DNA of 53,762 nt from an uncultured Actinomycetes bacterium (GCA_937863385.1 CALMBW010000017.1:1-53762), one strand, 5' to 3'. Positions 26,486 through 35,507 are shown, numbered from the stretch's first letter. Made by a program: numbers and translations. Notes: generated by a model not told the origin, from the sequence alone.

Positions 26486-29197
26486 CTATCCCTTGGCGTC
26501 GGCCCAGGTAGCACCCGAAGAGATGTCCACCCTCAGGGGGACTTCCATCTCGACCACTTCCGTCATCGCCGCCTCGATGATCGAAGCTGGGTCTTCACCC
26601 TCCGGCACTTCGAACACGAGCTCGTCATGCACGGTAAGGATCATGCGAGTTGCCGACCCAGCCAGAACCCGCTCGACCTCGATCATCGCCAACTTCATGA
26701 TGTCGGCTGCGGAACCTTGGATCGGAGCGTTCAGGGCTTGTCGTTCACCGATCGCTCGCACCCGCGGATTGCCACTGCCGAGTTCGGGGAGATACCTGCG
26801 ACGACCGAACATCGTTGTGGTGAACCCATCTGCATAAGCCTGCTTGACGACGGTATCGAGGAAATCAGCGACCCCACCGAACACCTCGAAGTAGGTATCC
26901 ATGATCTCTTGCGCCTCTTCGATCGGCACGTTGAGTCTTTCCGCCAGCCCCGGCGCTCCCATGCCGTAGGCAAGCCCGTAGTTGACCATCTTGGCTACGG
27001 ACCGGTGTTTGGTGGTCAGCTCCGCCGGCTCGATCCCATAGACCTTCGCCGCCGTCGCAGCATGCACATCTTGGTCTTCGGCGAACACCTCCACCAGGAT
27101 CGGGTCACGAGAAAGATGGGCCATCACCCGCAACTCGATCTGCGAATAATCGACCGAAAGCAAGGAGTGACCATCGGCAGGGATGAAGGCCCGTCGGATC
27201 TGCTTGCCGAGGTCGCTGCGGATAGGGATGTTCATGAGGTTCGGGTTCGTCGATGACAGACGCCCGGTAGCAGCGACGGTTTGGTCGTAGGTGGTGTGGA
27301 CCCGGCCATCATCGGGATCAACCAACGGGGGCAGCGCGTCGATGTAGGTGGACTTCAGTTTCGACAGCTCCCGATACTCGAGGAGCTTGGGTACGAACGG
27401 GTGCTGATCGACCAATTGCTGCAATGCACGAGCATCGGTGGACAACCCCGTCTTGGTTCGTCGAGTGGTCTTAAGGCCCAGTTTCTCGTACAGCAGCACT
27501 CGTAGCTGAGAGGGCGATCCGAGGTTGATGCGCTCGCCGGCCAACTCGTAGCACTCCGCCTCGAGTTCCCCGATGCGCTTGTCCAGGTCGGTCGCCATCT
27601 CGGCCAAGTAGTCGAGATCGATGCGAACGCCGATGCGCTCCATGCGAGCGAGTACCTGGATCAATGGGTGCTCGATCCTGCTGTACAGCTCACGCATGCC
27701 CAAGCGCTCGAGTTCCGGCTCGACGACTGCAGCTATCTCGTTGATCGCCAGAGCCCGCAGAGAGGCGTCTTCGGCCTCGATCTCGGTGAGGTTCTCGCCG
27801 CCCAGGTCCAAGGTGGTCTGACCGCCTTCGTCGGCACGCTCCACACCTTCGATGGCTTTCAGCTCGCGTCCCGTGTAACGGCGCGCGATCTCATCGATGG
27901 CATAGCCGGTCGCTCCGGGATCTAGCAAGTAAGAGGCAACATGCGTATCGAAAGTGAACCCCTTCAGATCGATCCCGGCCGCGTCGAGTGACAAGAATGC
28001 GACACGGCCCCCATGTGCGATCTTGTTGATACTGGGATCCGACAGGACCGGGCCGAGGATCTCGGATACGTCCTGTAGGGAGACACTGCCAGGACCTATC
28101 GGCACGTAAGCAACCTCGGTATCGAAAGCGACCGCCAGCGAGCGAGGTGCGCCCCGAGGCGTCGCCGGAACGACGTCTAGAGCGAAACCACCGGAGGATG
28201 CCGCCTCTGCAGCAAGCTCCTCCGTTGCCGACCTGGTGGAAACCGTCCGAGTGGTTAGCTCGAAAGCCTCTCCTTCACCCTTGGCCACATCGGGCAGATC
28301 GGCCAGCAACCTTTCATAGAGCGTCCGGAACTCGAGCGAGGTGAACAGTTCCTTCAGGTCACCTTCGACATCGAGTTCACCCATGCGCATGTCTTCGATC
28401 GACACATCTTCGAGTGGCACTTCGGCGAGCGCTGCTAGACGTTTGTTCACCTTCACTTGCTCTGCATGCGCGATCAGGTTCTGAGACAGCTTCGGGGTTT
28501 GCTCGCCGGCATGTGCGAGCACCTCTTCGGCACTTCCGTACTTCTGGATCAACTTCGCTGCGGTCTTGGTCCCGACACCGGGGACCCCGGGGAAGTTGTC
28601 GGAGGTATCGCCTTCGAGAGCCTTCAGATCGACGTACTTCGACGGTGGCACCCCGTACCGCTCCTCGACCGCAGCAGGGTCCATCTCGATGATGTCGGTG
28701 ATCCCCCGGCGGTTGTACAGAACGTGGATGTCGTCGTTCACCAACTGAAAGAAGTCGCGGTCCCCGGTCACGATCTTGACCTCGAACCCCTGCGAAGCAG
28801 CATCCTTGGCAACGCAAGCGATGATGTCGTCCGCCTCGTGCCCCTCCTGACCGTAGGTAGGGATCCGCATGGCCTTGAGAACTTCCATGATCAACGGTAC
28901 TTGCGAAGAAAAGGTGTCCGGCGCCTTGGTGCGATTGGACTTGTAGTCCTCGAACTCTTCACTGCGCTTCAGGGGCGCACCCATGTCGATGCACACCGCG
29001 ATGTGGTCTGGCTTCTGCTCCTGAAGGAGCTTGATCAGCATGGAGGTGAACCCGTAGACGGCATTCGTGTGGGTACCGTCGGTAGTGGTGAGGTCCTCCG
29101 GCAGGGCGTAGAAGGCCCGGAAAGCAAGCGAGTAGCAGTCCAGCAGCAGCAGTTTGGGCGCTTCGCTAGCTTCGCTCTTGGTCTTTGAGGGGCTCAT
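26486..29197 (-). CDS. polA: DNA polymerase I
   Basis: This 903-residue protein has an N-terminal 5'-3' exonuclease (about residues 15-300: GHEADDIIA, TGDRDFFQLV, LEGDTSDNFPGVPGVG). A degenerate 3'-5' exonuclease domain follows (about 330-500) in which the DxE metal ligands are not found, so it should lack proofreading. The polymerase domain spans about 520-903, with motif A DYSQIELRV, motif B KMVNYGLAYGMG and motif C LTVHDELVFE. It acts in Okazaki-fragment processing and repair gap filling. It is divergent from the DtxR-family gene. Confidence 0.98.
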   Translation of the reverse strand: MSPSKTKSEASEAPKLLLLDCYSLAFRAFYALPEDLTTTDGTHTNAVYGFTSMLIKLLQEQKPDHIAVCIDMGAPLKRSEEFEDYKSNRTKAPDTFSSQVPLIMEVLKAMRIPTYGQEGHEADDIIACVAKDAASQGFEVKIVTGDRDFFQLVNDDIHVLYNRRGITDIIEMDPAAVEERYGVPPSKYVDLKALEGDTSDNFPGVPGVGTKTAAKLIQKYGSAEEVLAHAGEQTPKLSQNLIAHAEQVKVNKRLAALAEVPLEDVSIEDMRMGELDVEGDLKELFTSLEFRTLYERLLADLPDVAKGEGEAFELTTRTVSTRSATEELAAEAASSGGFALDVVPATPRGAPRSLAVAFDTEVAYVPIGPGSVSLQDVSEILGPVLSDPSINKIAHGGRVAFLSLDAAGIDLKGFTFDTHVASYLLDPGATGYAIDEIARRYTGRELKAIEGVERADEGGQTTLDLGGENLTEIEAEDASLRALAINEIAAVVEPELERLGMRELYSRIEHPLIQVLARMERIGVRIDLDYLAEMATDLDKRIGELEAECYELAGERINLGSPSQLRVLLYEKLGLKTTRRTKTGLSTDARALQQLVDQHPFVPKLLEYRELSKLKSTYIDALPPLVDPDDGRVHTTYDQTVAATGRLSSTNPNLMNIPIRSDLGKQIRRAFIPADGHSLLSVDYSQIELRVMAHLSRDPILVEVFAEDQDVHAATAAKVYGIEPAELTTKHRSVAKMVNYGLAYGMGAPGLAERLNVPIEEAQEIMDTYFEVFGGVADFLDTVVKQAYADGFTTTMFGRRRYLPELGSGNPRVRAIGERQALNAPIQGSAADIMKLAMIEVERVLAGSATRMILTVHDELVFEVPEGEDPASIIEAAMTEVVEMEVPLRVDISSGATWADAKG

Positions 29198-29205
29198 CGG
29201 CCATA

Positions 29206-29211
29206 ACCCTA
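29206..29211 (-). promoter_or_regulatory. -10-like TAGGGT upstream of polA
   Basis: TAGGGT ends 8 nt before ATG 29197 on the minus strand, with no Shine-Dalgarno sequence. The transcript would be leaderless or nearly so. Confidence 0.45.
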
Positions 29212-29283
29212 CCGGCGCAGCGGCCCGGCGGTACCAGATATATAGCGAACCCCGATCACTCTGGCACTGAACATCAGCTGAAC

Positions 29284-29289
29284 TACCAT
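29284..29289 (+). promoter_or_regulatory. -10-like TACCAT of a leaderless promoter (DtxR-family gene)
   Basis: TACCAT, then ctggct (6 nt), then ATG 29296. There is no Shine-Dalgarno sequence. I see no good DtxR box here, so autoregulation is not evident. Confidence 0.45.
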
Positions 29290-29295
29290 CTGGCT

Positions 29296-29973
29296 ATGAG
29301 CTCAGATGTGCGCGACCTGAATCCGGCGTCCAAGGAATACCTCGAAGCCATCTACGAGTTGGGCGAGGAAGGCCGCACCGTCCTGCAGGCTCGCGTGGGG
29401 GAACGTCTCGGGCTTTCCGCCGCCACGGTGTCGGAAGGCGTGAAGCGATTGATCGCCGACGGACTCGTAGTGGTCGACGACCGGAGGGAACTACAGCTCA
29501 CCGATGTCGGGCGCAGCCTCGCAGAGACGCTGGTTCGCCGGCACCGGTTGGCCGAACGGATGTTGACAGACATCCTCGGCATCCCTTGGCACCAATGCCA
29601 CGAGCAGGCAGAAGACTGGGAAAAGGTCATGACCCCGGAGGTCGAACAAGCCATCCTCGACAAGCTCGAGGAGGATCCCACCTGCCCGCATGGCAACCCG
29701 ATACCCGGTGCCGGAACGGCGATCGCATGGAGCGAACTACGACCGGTCGCAGCGATGGCTCCCGGCGATAGAGGCAAGCTCATCCGTCTGCTGGAAGATG
29801 TCGAACTCGACCACGATGTCTTGCTCTATCTAGAGAACAAGAAGCTGATGCCCGGCCGGGAGCTGATCCTGAAGTCCGCCGCCCCCGACGGAACCCTCAC
29901 GTTGCAAGTGGAAGGTGAGCCGGTCGCTCTGGGTCCCAGCCTCGCCGACAATCTCTGGATCCTTCCGAGCTGA
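29296..29973 (+). CDS. DtxR/IdeR/MntR-family metal-dependent repressor
   Basis: This 225-residue protein starts at ATG 29296. The first 70 residues form a winged helix (LQARVGERLGLSAATVSEGVKRL). The dimerisation/metal domain contains RRHRLAERMLTDILG and PHGNPIPG, followed by a C-terminal SH3-like domain. Ungapped comparison with IdeR/DtxR suggests that the ancillary site is kept (His83, Glu87, His102). The primary-site residues Met10, Cys102, Glu105 and His106 appear as Glu14, Glu106, Glu109 and Lys110. The acidic pattern is closer to MntR, so the sensed metal could be Fe2+ or Mn2+. It heads a 10-kb locus rich in DtxR-type boxes. Confidence 0.9.
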   Translation: MSSDVRDLNPASKEYLEAIYELGEEGRTVLQARVGERLGLSAATVSEGVKRLIADGLVVVDDRRELQLTDVGRSLAETLVRRHRLAERMLTDILGIPWHQCHEQAEDWEKVMTPEVEQAILDKLEEDPTCPHGNPIPGAGTAIAWSELRPVAAMAPGDRGKLIRLLEDVELDHDVLLYLENKKLMPGRELILKSAAPDGTLTLQVEGEPVALGPSLADNLWILPS

Positions 29974-29975
29974 GG

Positions 29976-29994
29976 TTAGGGTAGCCTAAGTTCT
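29976..29994. promoter_or_regulatory. DtxR/IdeR-box-like site upstream of the cupredoxin lipoprotein gene
   Basis: The 19-mer starting TTAGGGTAGCCTAAG matches the consensus TTAGGTTAGSCTAACCTAA at 14 of 19 positions by my count. It overlaps the end of the regulator gene and the likely promoter of the lipoprotein gene. Confidence 0.55.
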
Positions 29995-30012
29995 TCAGTT
30001 AGACCTACCTTA
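29994..30012. promoter_or_regulatory. Second, weaker DtxR-box-like site
   Basis: The segment containing TTAGACCTACCTTA matches the IdeR consensus at about 13 of 19 positions. Its centre is 18 bp from the first box, which suggests tandem dimers, as at 35485-35526. Confidence 0.4.
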
Positions 30013-30023
30013 GTGGAGGCGAT

Positions 30024-30596
30024 ATGAGAGTGAGATCCGTGCTCGCGCTGTCGGTCGTGGGGGTCTTGACCTTGGCCGCTTGTGGCAACGACGACGGGTC
30101 GGGGGTTCGAGACCTTGGGGGAAGTGCATCGTCGGGCTCTGGGTCGGGCTCTGGGTCGGGCTCTGGGTCGGGCTCCGGTTCGGGCAGCACCGCGGCCGCC
30201 TGCCTCGAAGTGGGCGATGCGTCATCTGCCGACTCCACCGTAGACGTCACCCTGTCGGAGTGGGAAGTGGGCTTGGCCGAGACCTCTCTGCCGGCCGGCA
30301 CCGTCAACTTCGCACTTAGCAACGCGGGCGAAGATGCCCACGAGCTGGTGGTGGTGAAGGCGGACTCGATCGAGTCACTCCCGCTGGACGACGAAGGCGT
30401 TGTCGACGAAACCGCCCTTGAGCAAGGTGCTTTCATCGGAGAGGTCGAGGCGTTCCCTGCGGGGGACGACTGCAGCGGCACGTTCGAGCTTGATGCCGGC
30501 AACTACGTTGCTTTCTGCAACCTGCTCGAAGACGAGGAAGGCACCATCGAGAACCACTTCGAGTTAGGGATGCGTACGGAGTTCGAGGTCGATTAA
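30024..30596 (+). CDS. Cupredoxin-like lipoprotein with Gly-Ser linker
   Basis: This 190-residue lipoprotein starts at ATG 30024, behind tggaggcgat. The lipobox is LAAC (Cys20). A nine-fold Gly-Ser linker encoded by 12-bp DNA repeats lies at about residues 37-55. A beta-rich domain follows with EDAHELVVV, NYVAFCNLL and ENHFELGM, a His-Cys-His-Met order like that of type I copper sites. Similar domains occur in EfeO/P19-like iron-uptake proteins and azurin-like proteins. DtxR-type boxes just upstream imply metal control, so I infer a periplasm-side redox or metal-handling role alongside the ferric transporter. Its stop overlaps that of the convergent GT-C gene. Confidence 0.78.
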   Translation: MRVRSVLALSVVGVLTLAACGNDDGSGVRDLGGSASSGSGSGSGSGSGSGSGSGSTAAACLEVGDASSADSTVDVTLSEWEVGLAETSLPAGTVNFALSNAGEDAHELVVVKADSIESLPLDDEGVVDETALEQGAFIGEVEAFPAGDDCSGTFELDAGNYVAFCNLLEDEEGTIENHFELGMRTEFEVD

Positions 30597-31960
30597 CGGC
30601 GGCTGGAAGGGCGGGCCTTGCGGTAACCCCACCCAAGGGCACCCACCGCAAGGCTCCCCCACAGCCCGTGAAGGACCCAGGTCGAAGTTGTGACGTTGAG
30701 GTAATCGGGCGTGACTTGGGACAGCACTCGATACGTGAAGGCCCGGGTCTCGAAGAAATCCACCACCCAGGTGATGCGCCCGGAGAGTCCGTCGCGAACG
30801 AGCCACGCGTACGTGATGACTCCAAGGGATCCCAGGAGCGCCGTCACCAGGAACCGCGCACGACTCTCGTTCATCCACCAGATCACAGCGAGTACGGCGA
30901 CGGGGAGCACCAGGACTACCTGACGTCCGGGCGACCACCACCCCTGCATGGTCAGTGCAACGAAAGTGGCGTTCAACCACCCCGTAGCAACGAGTGCCAA
31001 CGACAGGTTCCAATGATCCGGCCGCACCTTCCACAGAGCCCCTAGGGCGACCGGAACCAGTGCGTAAGCAGGTTGCCAAACGGCGATGCCAAAGGTGTTG
31101 TCGAACATGAGGCCAACCAGGCGCCTGCTTCTGCCGATGAGATCTACGTTGGTTCCCACGACGGTGAACTCACCCGTCGAAGCGAAGTGATCCCCCACCG
31201 CATACGGCGTCAGTCCCCCATACCAGGCTAGATGCGCAGCAACGAAAGCTGCGCCGGCGACCACCAGGCACCCGAGGATCGCCCATGCCGTCCGCGCGCC
31301 TTTCACCCTGTTGGCCCGCGACAGCAGAACCGCGGCTATCACGCATGCCACAGGTGTGTACTTGATGGAGAGCCAGGGCAGCGCAACGATCGCCGCTACC
31401 GATGTGACGATCGTCCAGCGGGTCATCGGACCGGTCAGGGCGGCGAAAGCCAGCGTGACGCAGGCGGCGGCCACTATCTCGGGATAGACCTGGTGCCCAT
31501 AGATGACCAACGGAGCGGCGGCGCCGAAAAGGGACACGACCAAGGCGGCAGGAAGGACCGGCGAATCCATCCTCCGCACCGCGATCCATAGCATCATCAC
31601 AGCAACGAGGCCGTTGATCGTCGCCAGGAACCACTTCGCCGCTTCCCATCCCCCGAGTCCTACCGGTGCAGCGAGAAGCAGTCCAAGGAGCGGATCGTGT
31701 GGGCTGATCTCGCTGCCATCTGGTTGAGGCTGCGTCTGCCGGTTGAGGGAGATCTCATGAAAGGGGCGGAAGCGCTCCTCGGCGATCTCGTCGGAGATGT
31801 CCAAGCTCTGGTCCTCCCAGAGGCTTATCGCCGTCAGGAGGTATTGGGGCTCGTCTGCGGTGACCTTGGCGCCACGCGTTGCTCGGACGTCGATCCCCGC
31901 CGCCGACGCGACCCCGGCGACCAAGAAGACGCCGACCATCGCCATCCGGAACCGCATCAC
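30593..31960 (-). CDS. GT-C-type membrane glycosyltransferase (PMT/ArnT-like)
   Basis: This 455-residue protein has about ten hydrophobic helices. The first extracytoplasmic loop carries ADEPQYLLTAISLWED, the DE-containing motif typical of GT-C enzymes that use polyprenyl-phosphate sugars outside the membrane. A second loop has IYGHQVYPEI. It should transfer a sugar from a lipid carrier to a surface lipid, glycan or protein. It is last in the operon epimerase-fbpA-fbpB, with its start overlapping the fbpB stop by 4 bp, so it is co-expressed with ferric uptake. GTG 31960 and ATG 31957 are both possible starts. The acceptor is unknown. Confidence 0.78.
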   Translation of the reverse strand: MMRFRMAMVGVFLVAGVASAAGIDVRATRGAKVTADEPQYLLTAISLWEDQSLDISDEIAEERFRPFHEISLNRQTQPQPDGSEISPHDPLLGLLLAAPVGLGGWEAAKWFLATINGLVAVMMLWIAVRRMDSPVLPAALVVSLFGAAAPLVIYGHQVYPEIVAAACVTLAFAALTGPMTRWTIVTSVAAIVALPWLSIKYTPVACVIAAVLLSRANRVKGARTAWAILGCLVVAGAAFVAAHLAWYGGLTPYAVGDHFASTGEFTVVGTNVDLIGRSRRLVGLMFDNTFGIAVWQPAYALVPVALGALWKVRPDHWNLSLALVATGWLNATFVALTMQGWWSPGRQVVLVLPVAVLAVIWWMNESRARFLVTALLGSLGVITYAWLVRDGLSGRITWVVDFFETRAFTYRVLSQVTPDYLNVTTSTWVLHGLWGSLAVGALGWGYRKARPSSRR

Positions 31961-33549
31961 ACCTCGGCTCGCCGAATGACCAGAAGCCAGGTCAGGCTGC
32001 CGGAAAGGGCGATGAGAAGCAGGGCTGCGATCGCCGCGTCACTGAAGAACGAACTCTCGGACGCCTGCCAGATCTTCATCGCCAAGGTTTGGAAACCCGC
32101 CGGTGCCAACAGCAGGGTGGCCGGAAGTTCCTTCATGACGTTCAACAACACCAAGCCACCACCGGCAACCAGCCCCGGTCGCATCAAAGGAAGCTCTACG
32201 CGCAGGAATCGGTGCAGCCGGTTGACACCCAGGACCTTCGCCGCGTCTTCCACGGTAGTAGGGACGGCGCTCAATGCAACCTGGGCCGAGCGCATCGCTT
32301 GCGCACCGAAGTGGATCACGTACGCGACAACAAGGAGGGTCAGGGTTTGATAGATCCCCGACAGCGCGGGGGTGGAAACCGTCAGGTAGACCAGAGCAAG
32401 GGCCACAGCCAGGCCCGGCAGTGCGAAACCGCCCACGACGAAGGCATTGCTTACGTCTCCAACCCGCGACCGGTGCCGCACCGTCAGGTAGACAACGGGC
32501 AGAACCGCCCCAACCGCCACTACAGCCGACAGGATGGCGACCCACGCGGTGTTGAAGGTGGGCCCGGCGATCGAACCCGTTACCAGCACTCCGGATGTCG
32601 TCCCCCGGCTCAAGCCTCGGATCGCCCAGAATCCGAGTACGGCGATCGGCACCATGAGAGCCGCCCCGACGAGAAGTCCAAGGAGCGTCGTCGCTAGCGC
32701 CTTGCTTCTCTTGAGCGGCACCAGCAGCGCTCTTGATGTGCGCCCCGAGCTCGACTGCCGGGGTCCCTGGGTGATCACTCGCTCGATAGCAACCACCAGG
32801 AGTGCAACAACCCCTAGCTGGAGACTCAGAGCAAGCGACGTGGACCGGTCGAACAGGCGCGTCGCGTAGATAACGCGCGTCAGCGCTTCGTAACGCATCA
32901 GCTGAACGACCCCAAAGTCACTGATCGAGTAGAGGAACACGAGCAAGGTGCCGGCCAAGATCGAGGATCGAGCTTGCGGCAGCACGATCCGAAAGAAGGT
33001 TTGCCACGCCCCAGAGCCCAGCAGCCGGGCGGACTCTTCTAGAGATGAGGGCAACTGGCGCAGGCGAGCGGCCACGGGCAGGTAGACATACGGATAGGTG
33101 AACAGGGTCAGGACGATCAGCGATCCGGCGAATCCTCTGATCGAAGGCATCGACTCGACCCCCAGAGGTCCCAGGATGGACTCCAAGAACCCTCCGGGAG
33201 CGAATGCGGCGATCATCACGAATGCTCCGATGAACGACGGGATGACCAGCGGCAGTGGCAACAGAAGTTTGAAGATCCTGCGCCCGGGGAGATCGGTTCG
33301 TCCAACCAGCCAGGCAGCTCCGGTGCCGATCACCGATGCCGTAACGGAAACCGATGCCGCCAAGCCGAGACTCCGTCCCAATGGCGCTAGAGCTTCGCCA
33401 CCGAGGAAGCCGAAGGGTTCCTCGGACCCGAGGTTCTCCGATAGCAGGTACAAGAACGGAACCGAGAAGCCTGCCGCGACGACAGCGGCTGCCGCCCTCA
33501 ACCAGATGCGCCCCAGGAAGCTGAGCGAGGAGGCGTTAGAGGAGGCCAC
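31957..33549 (-). CDS. fbpB: Ferric iron ABC transporter permease (FbpB-like)
   Basis: This 530-residue protein has about 12 transmembrane helices in two tandem binding-protein-dependent permease domains, the usual FbpB/AfuB architecture. EAA-type loops are ESARLLGSGAWQTFFRIVLPQA and EDAAKVLGVNRLHRFLRVELPLM. It moves Fe3+ delivered by the adjacent FbpA across the cytoplasmic membrane. The GTG start lies 14 bp inside the end of fbpA. The ATPase gene is not in this operon but at 38614-39687. Related permeases carry thiamine or spermidine, but the FbpA-type binding protein favours iron. Confidence 0.92.
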   Translation of the reverse strand: MASSNASSLSFLGRIWLRAAAAVVAAGFSVPFLYLLSENLGSEEPFGFLGGEALAPLGRSLGLAASVSVTASVIGTGAAWLVGRTDLPGRRIFKLLLPLPLVIPSFIGAFVMIAAFAPGGFLESILGPLGVESMPSIRGFAGSLIVLTLFTYPYVYLPVAARLRQLPSSLEESARLLGSGAWQTFFRIVLPQARSSILAGTLLVFLYSISDFGVVQLMRYEALTRVIYATRLFDRSTSLALSLQLGVVALLVVAIERVITQGPRQSSSGRTSRALLVPLKRSKALATTLLGLLVGAALMVPIAVLGFWAIRGLSRGTTSGVLVTGSIAGPTFNTAWVAILSAVVAVGAVLPVVYLTVRHRSRVGDVSNAFVVGGFALPGLAVALALVYLTVSTPALSGIYQTLTLLVVAYVIHFGAQAMRSAQVALSAVPTTVEDAAKVLGVNRLHRFLRVELPLMRPGLVAGGGLVLLNVMKELPATLLLAPAGFQTLAMKIWQASESSFFSDAAIAALLLIALSGSLTWLLVIRRAEV

Positions 33550-34534
33550 TTTCCCTGATCATGTTCACCGTCTCCTCAAGCCCCTCACCGAGGCGCTGGA
33601 TGTCGTAGTCGGGATGAGCCAGGGAGTCTAGAGGGGCGAGCTCATCCGACGGCTCTACACCCTGAGCCAGGGGGTACTCGAACGTGCTGTCGGCGAAATA
33701 CTCCTGAGCGGATGCGCTCAGGAGATACCGGATGAACTCCTCTCCATCTTCGGCTCGGTCAGACCCCTCGAGCACAGATGCCGTAGTTGCAAGCATGATC
33801 GAGCCGATGTCGTCTCCAGGGAATTGATAGTTCCGGCTGGGAGCTCCGGGATCCTCATCCAGATACCTGACGTTGTAGTAGTGGTTGACGAGACCCATCT
33901 CGACCTCGCCACGCGCCACTGCATCGACGATCGAGTTGTTGTCGGGGTATGTCTGCACACCGTTGGCTTGTATGTCTTCTAGCCACTGACGAGCGACGTC
34001 ATCCCCCAAGGTCTGTCGCATCGCCGTGATGAAGTCTTGGAACGAGCCGTTGGCAGGAGCGATAGCGACGCGACCCTCGTAGGTGGGATCGGTGAGATCC
34101 AAGACCGACCCGGGAAGTTCGGAATCATCTACCTCATCACTGTTGTAGACGAGCACTCGCTGGCGAGCAGTGAGACCCACCCAGTGGCCGCTGCTCTGCT
34201 CGTACTCTTTTAAGACGGACCCCAAAATGTCATCCGGCAAGACCTCCAAGCGGTCTTGCGCTGCCAGATAGCCGACGGCACCTGGACTCTGGGAGATGAA
34301 TACGTCAGCAGGGGTGGCGTCGCCTTCCTGCTCTATCAATAGAGCCAGGTCGGCCGAATCTCCGTAGCGGACATCGATCGCTACACCCGTGTCATCGCTG
34401 AATCGTTCGAGCAGGGGGCCGATCAAGGCCTCGTCCCGCCCCGAATAGATGGTGAGCGCCTGCCTCGATGACGAGCAAGCGCCCAACGCCGCAGGCACGA
34501 TCACCGCCAGCACGACCAAGCGAAGCATCTTCAT
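33536..34534 (-). CDS. fbpA: Ferric iron ABC transporter substrate-binding lipoprotein (FbpA-like)
   Basis: This 332-residue protein starts at ATG 34534. The longer frame to 34921 lies inside the epimerase gene. Lipobox ALGAC (Cys20), then LTIYSGRDEALIGPLLERF, the typical FbpA/Idi start, and the paired tyrosines in VNHYYN (Tyr219-Tyr220) that ligate Fe3+ in this family. It captures ferric iron outside the membrane for FbpB. Its ATG overlaps the epimerase stop by 4 bp (ATGA), so the sugar enzyme and the iron-binding protein are translationally coupled. Confidence 0.93.
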   Translation of the reverse strand: MKMLRLVVLAVIVPAALGACSSSRQALTIYSGRDEALIGPLLERFSDDTGVAIDVRYGDSADLALLIEQEGDATPADVFISQSPGAVGYLAAQDRLEVLPDDILGSVLKEYEQSSGHWVGLTARQRVLVYNSDEVDDSELPGSVLDLTDPTYEGRVAIAPANGSFQDFITAMRQTLGDDVARQWLEDIQANGVQTYPDNNSIVDAVARGEVEMGLVNHYYNVRYLDEDPGAPSRNYQFPGDDIGSIMLATTASVLEGSDRAEDGEEFIRYLLSASAQEYFADSTFEYPLAQGVEPSDELAPLDSLAHPDYDIQRLGEGLEETVNMIRESGLL

Positions 34535-35460
34535 ACGCGAACCTCGTTCTTCTCGTGGAGACCTTCGCCACTGAGAAGATGCCGAACCTGAGCTTGGACG
34601 ATGGCATGTAGGTCGGTCGAGGGAATGACCCCGGTTAGTGCTTCCAACTTCGATGTGTCGGCCAGGGTGACGGGCACCTCGACCCGGCCGGCTGCGGTCA
34701 GCACGATCTCGCTCTGTGACCCTGTCACATCCACGACCGTTCGAACCATCTGTTCGAGCGTGTAAGCCACACCGGTTCCGATGTTGACGGCCTCTCCCAT
34801 CCCGTCTGTTGCCAGACGGACCAGGGCCTCCACGACTGCGTCGATATCGGTCAGATCGCGCGACCGCTGCAACGATCCGAACACCTTCAAAGGCTGGTTC
34901 TGCAGTGCAGCTCGCGTCCACCTGGCAAGAGCCATATCGGGACGCTGAGGACTACCAACGACGGTGAAGGGCCGGGCAACGCATACCAGCCCCCCACGCT
35001 TCCTGCGACGCGAACAGGCACGTTCGGCACGCAACTTCGAACGTGCATAACCGCCTGCCGGCCTCAACTCGTCACTCTCACTGGACGCCTTCAACAGCCC
35101 GCCATGAAGTGCCCCTCCATAGACCGAAGAGCTGGACGTGAAGGTGAGGGGAACGTCGTCGGGCACGAGATCGCAAACGATGTGCGTGGCGCAAACGTTG
35201 TCCAGGAAGCGTCGTCTCTCGATGTCGGCAGCGGCGTCACGCACGCCGGGACGGGCTGCCAAGTGCCACACCGCGTCGGCCGTCGCCAGCGCTTCCCGGA
35301 CTTGCTCGCTCGGGGCGGAAAGATCGCACACCACGGCCGTCACCCCCGGCGGCATCAGGTTCAGGCGATCTATCCCGATGACCTCACGGTCAGATCGAGC
35401 AAGGCGACGCGCCAGACGGCTCCCGATGAAGCCTGCTGCTCCGGTCACCACAACGGCCAT
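34531..35460 (-). CDS. NAD-dependent nucleotide-sugar epimerase/dehydratase
   Basis: This 309-residue extended SDR has the NAD motif GAAGFIG, the HLAARPGVRD segment, SSSSVYGG and YARSK (Tyr/Lys catalytic pair). It resembles UDP-glucose and UDP-glucuronate 4-epimerases, but the substrate is not fixed by sequence. It starts at ATG 35460, behind caggagcctag. It is the first gene of the operon epimerase-fbpA-fbpB-GT-C and lies just downstream of two tandem DtxR-type boxes. Supplying a sugar nucleotide to the glycan genes around it is the simplest inference. Confidence 0.86.
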   Translation of the reverse strand: MAVVVTGAAGFIGSRLARRLARSDREVIGIDRLNLMPPGVTAVVCDLSAPSEQVREALATADAVWHLAARPGVRDAAADIERRRFLDNVCATHIVCDLVPDDVPLTFTSSSSVYGGALHGGLLKASSESDELRPAGGYARSKLRAERACSRRRKRGGLVCVARPFTVVGSPQRPDMALARWTRAALQNQPLKVFGSLQRSRDLTDIDAVVEALVRLATDGMGEAVNIGTGVAYTLEQMVRTVVDVTGSQSEIVLTAAGRVEVPVTLADTSKLEALTGVIPSTDLHAIVQAQVRHLLSGEGLHEKNEVRV

Positions 35461-35484
35461 CTAGGCTCCTGTAAAGTCGGGCTG

Positions 35485-35503
35485 TAAGGTGGGGCTAACT
35501 TAA
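35485..35503. promoter_or_regulatory. DtxR/IdeR box, proximal to the epimerase-fbp operon
   Basis: TAAGGTGGGGCTAACTTAA matches TTAGGTTAGGCTAACCTAA at 15 of 19 positions by my count. It sits 25 bp upstream of the epimerase start. Confidence 0.65.
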
Positions 35504-35507
35504 TCGA

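Noticed and set aside
34535-34921. N-terminal extension of the FbpA reading frame
   Set aside because: It runs inside the epimerase gene, and the lipoprotein signal begins at ATG 34534. The extension has the composition of a shadow frame.
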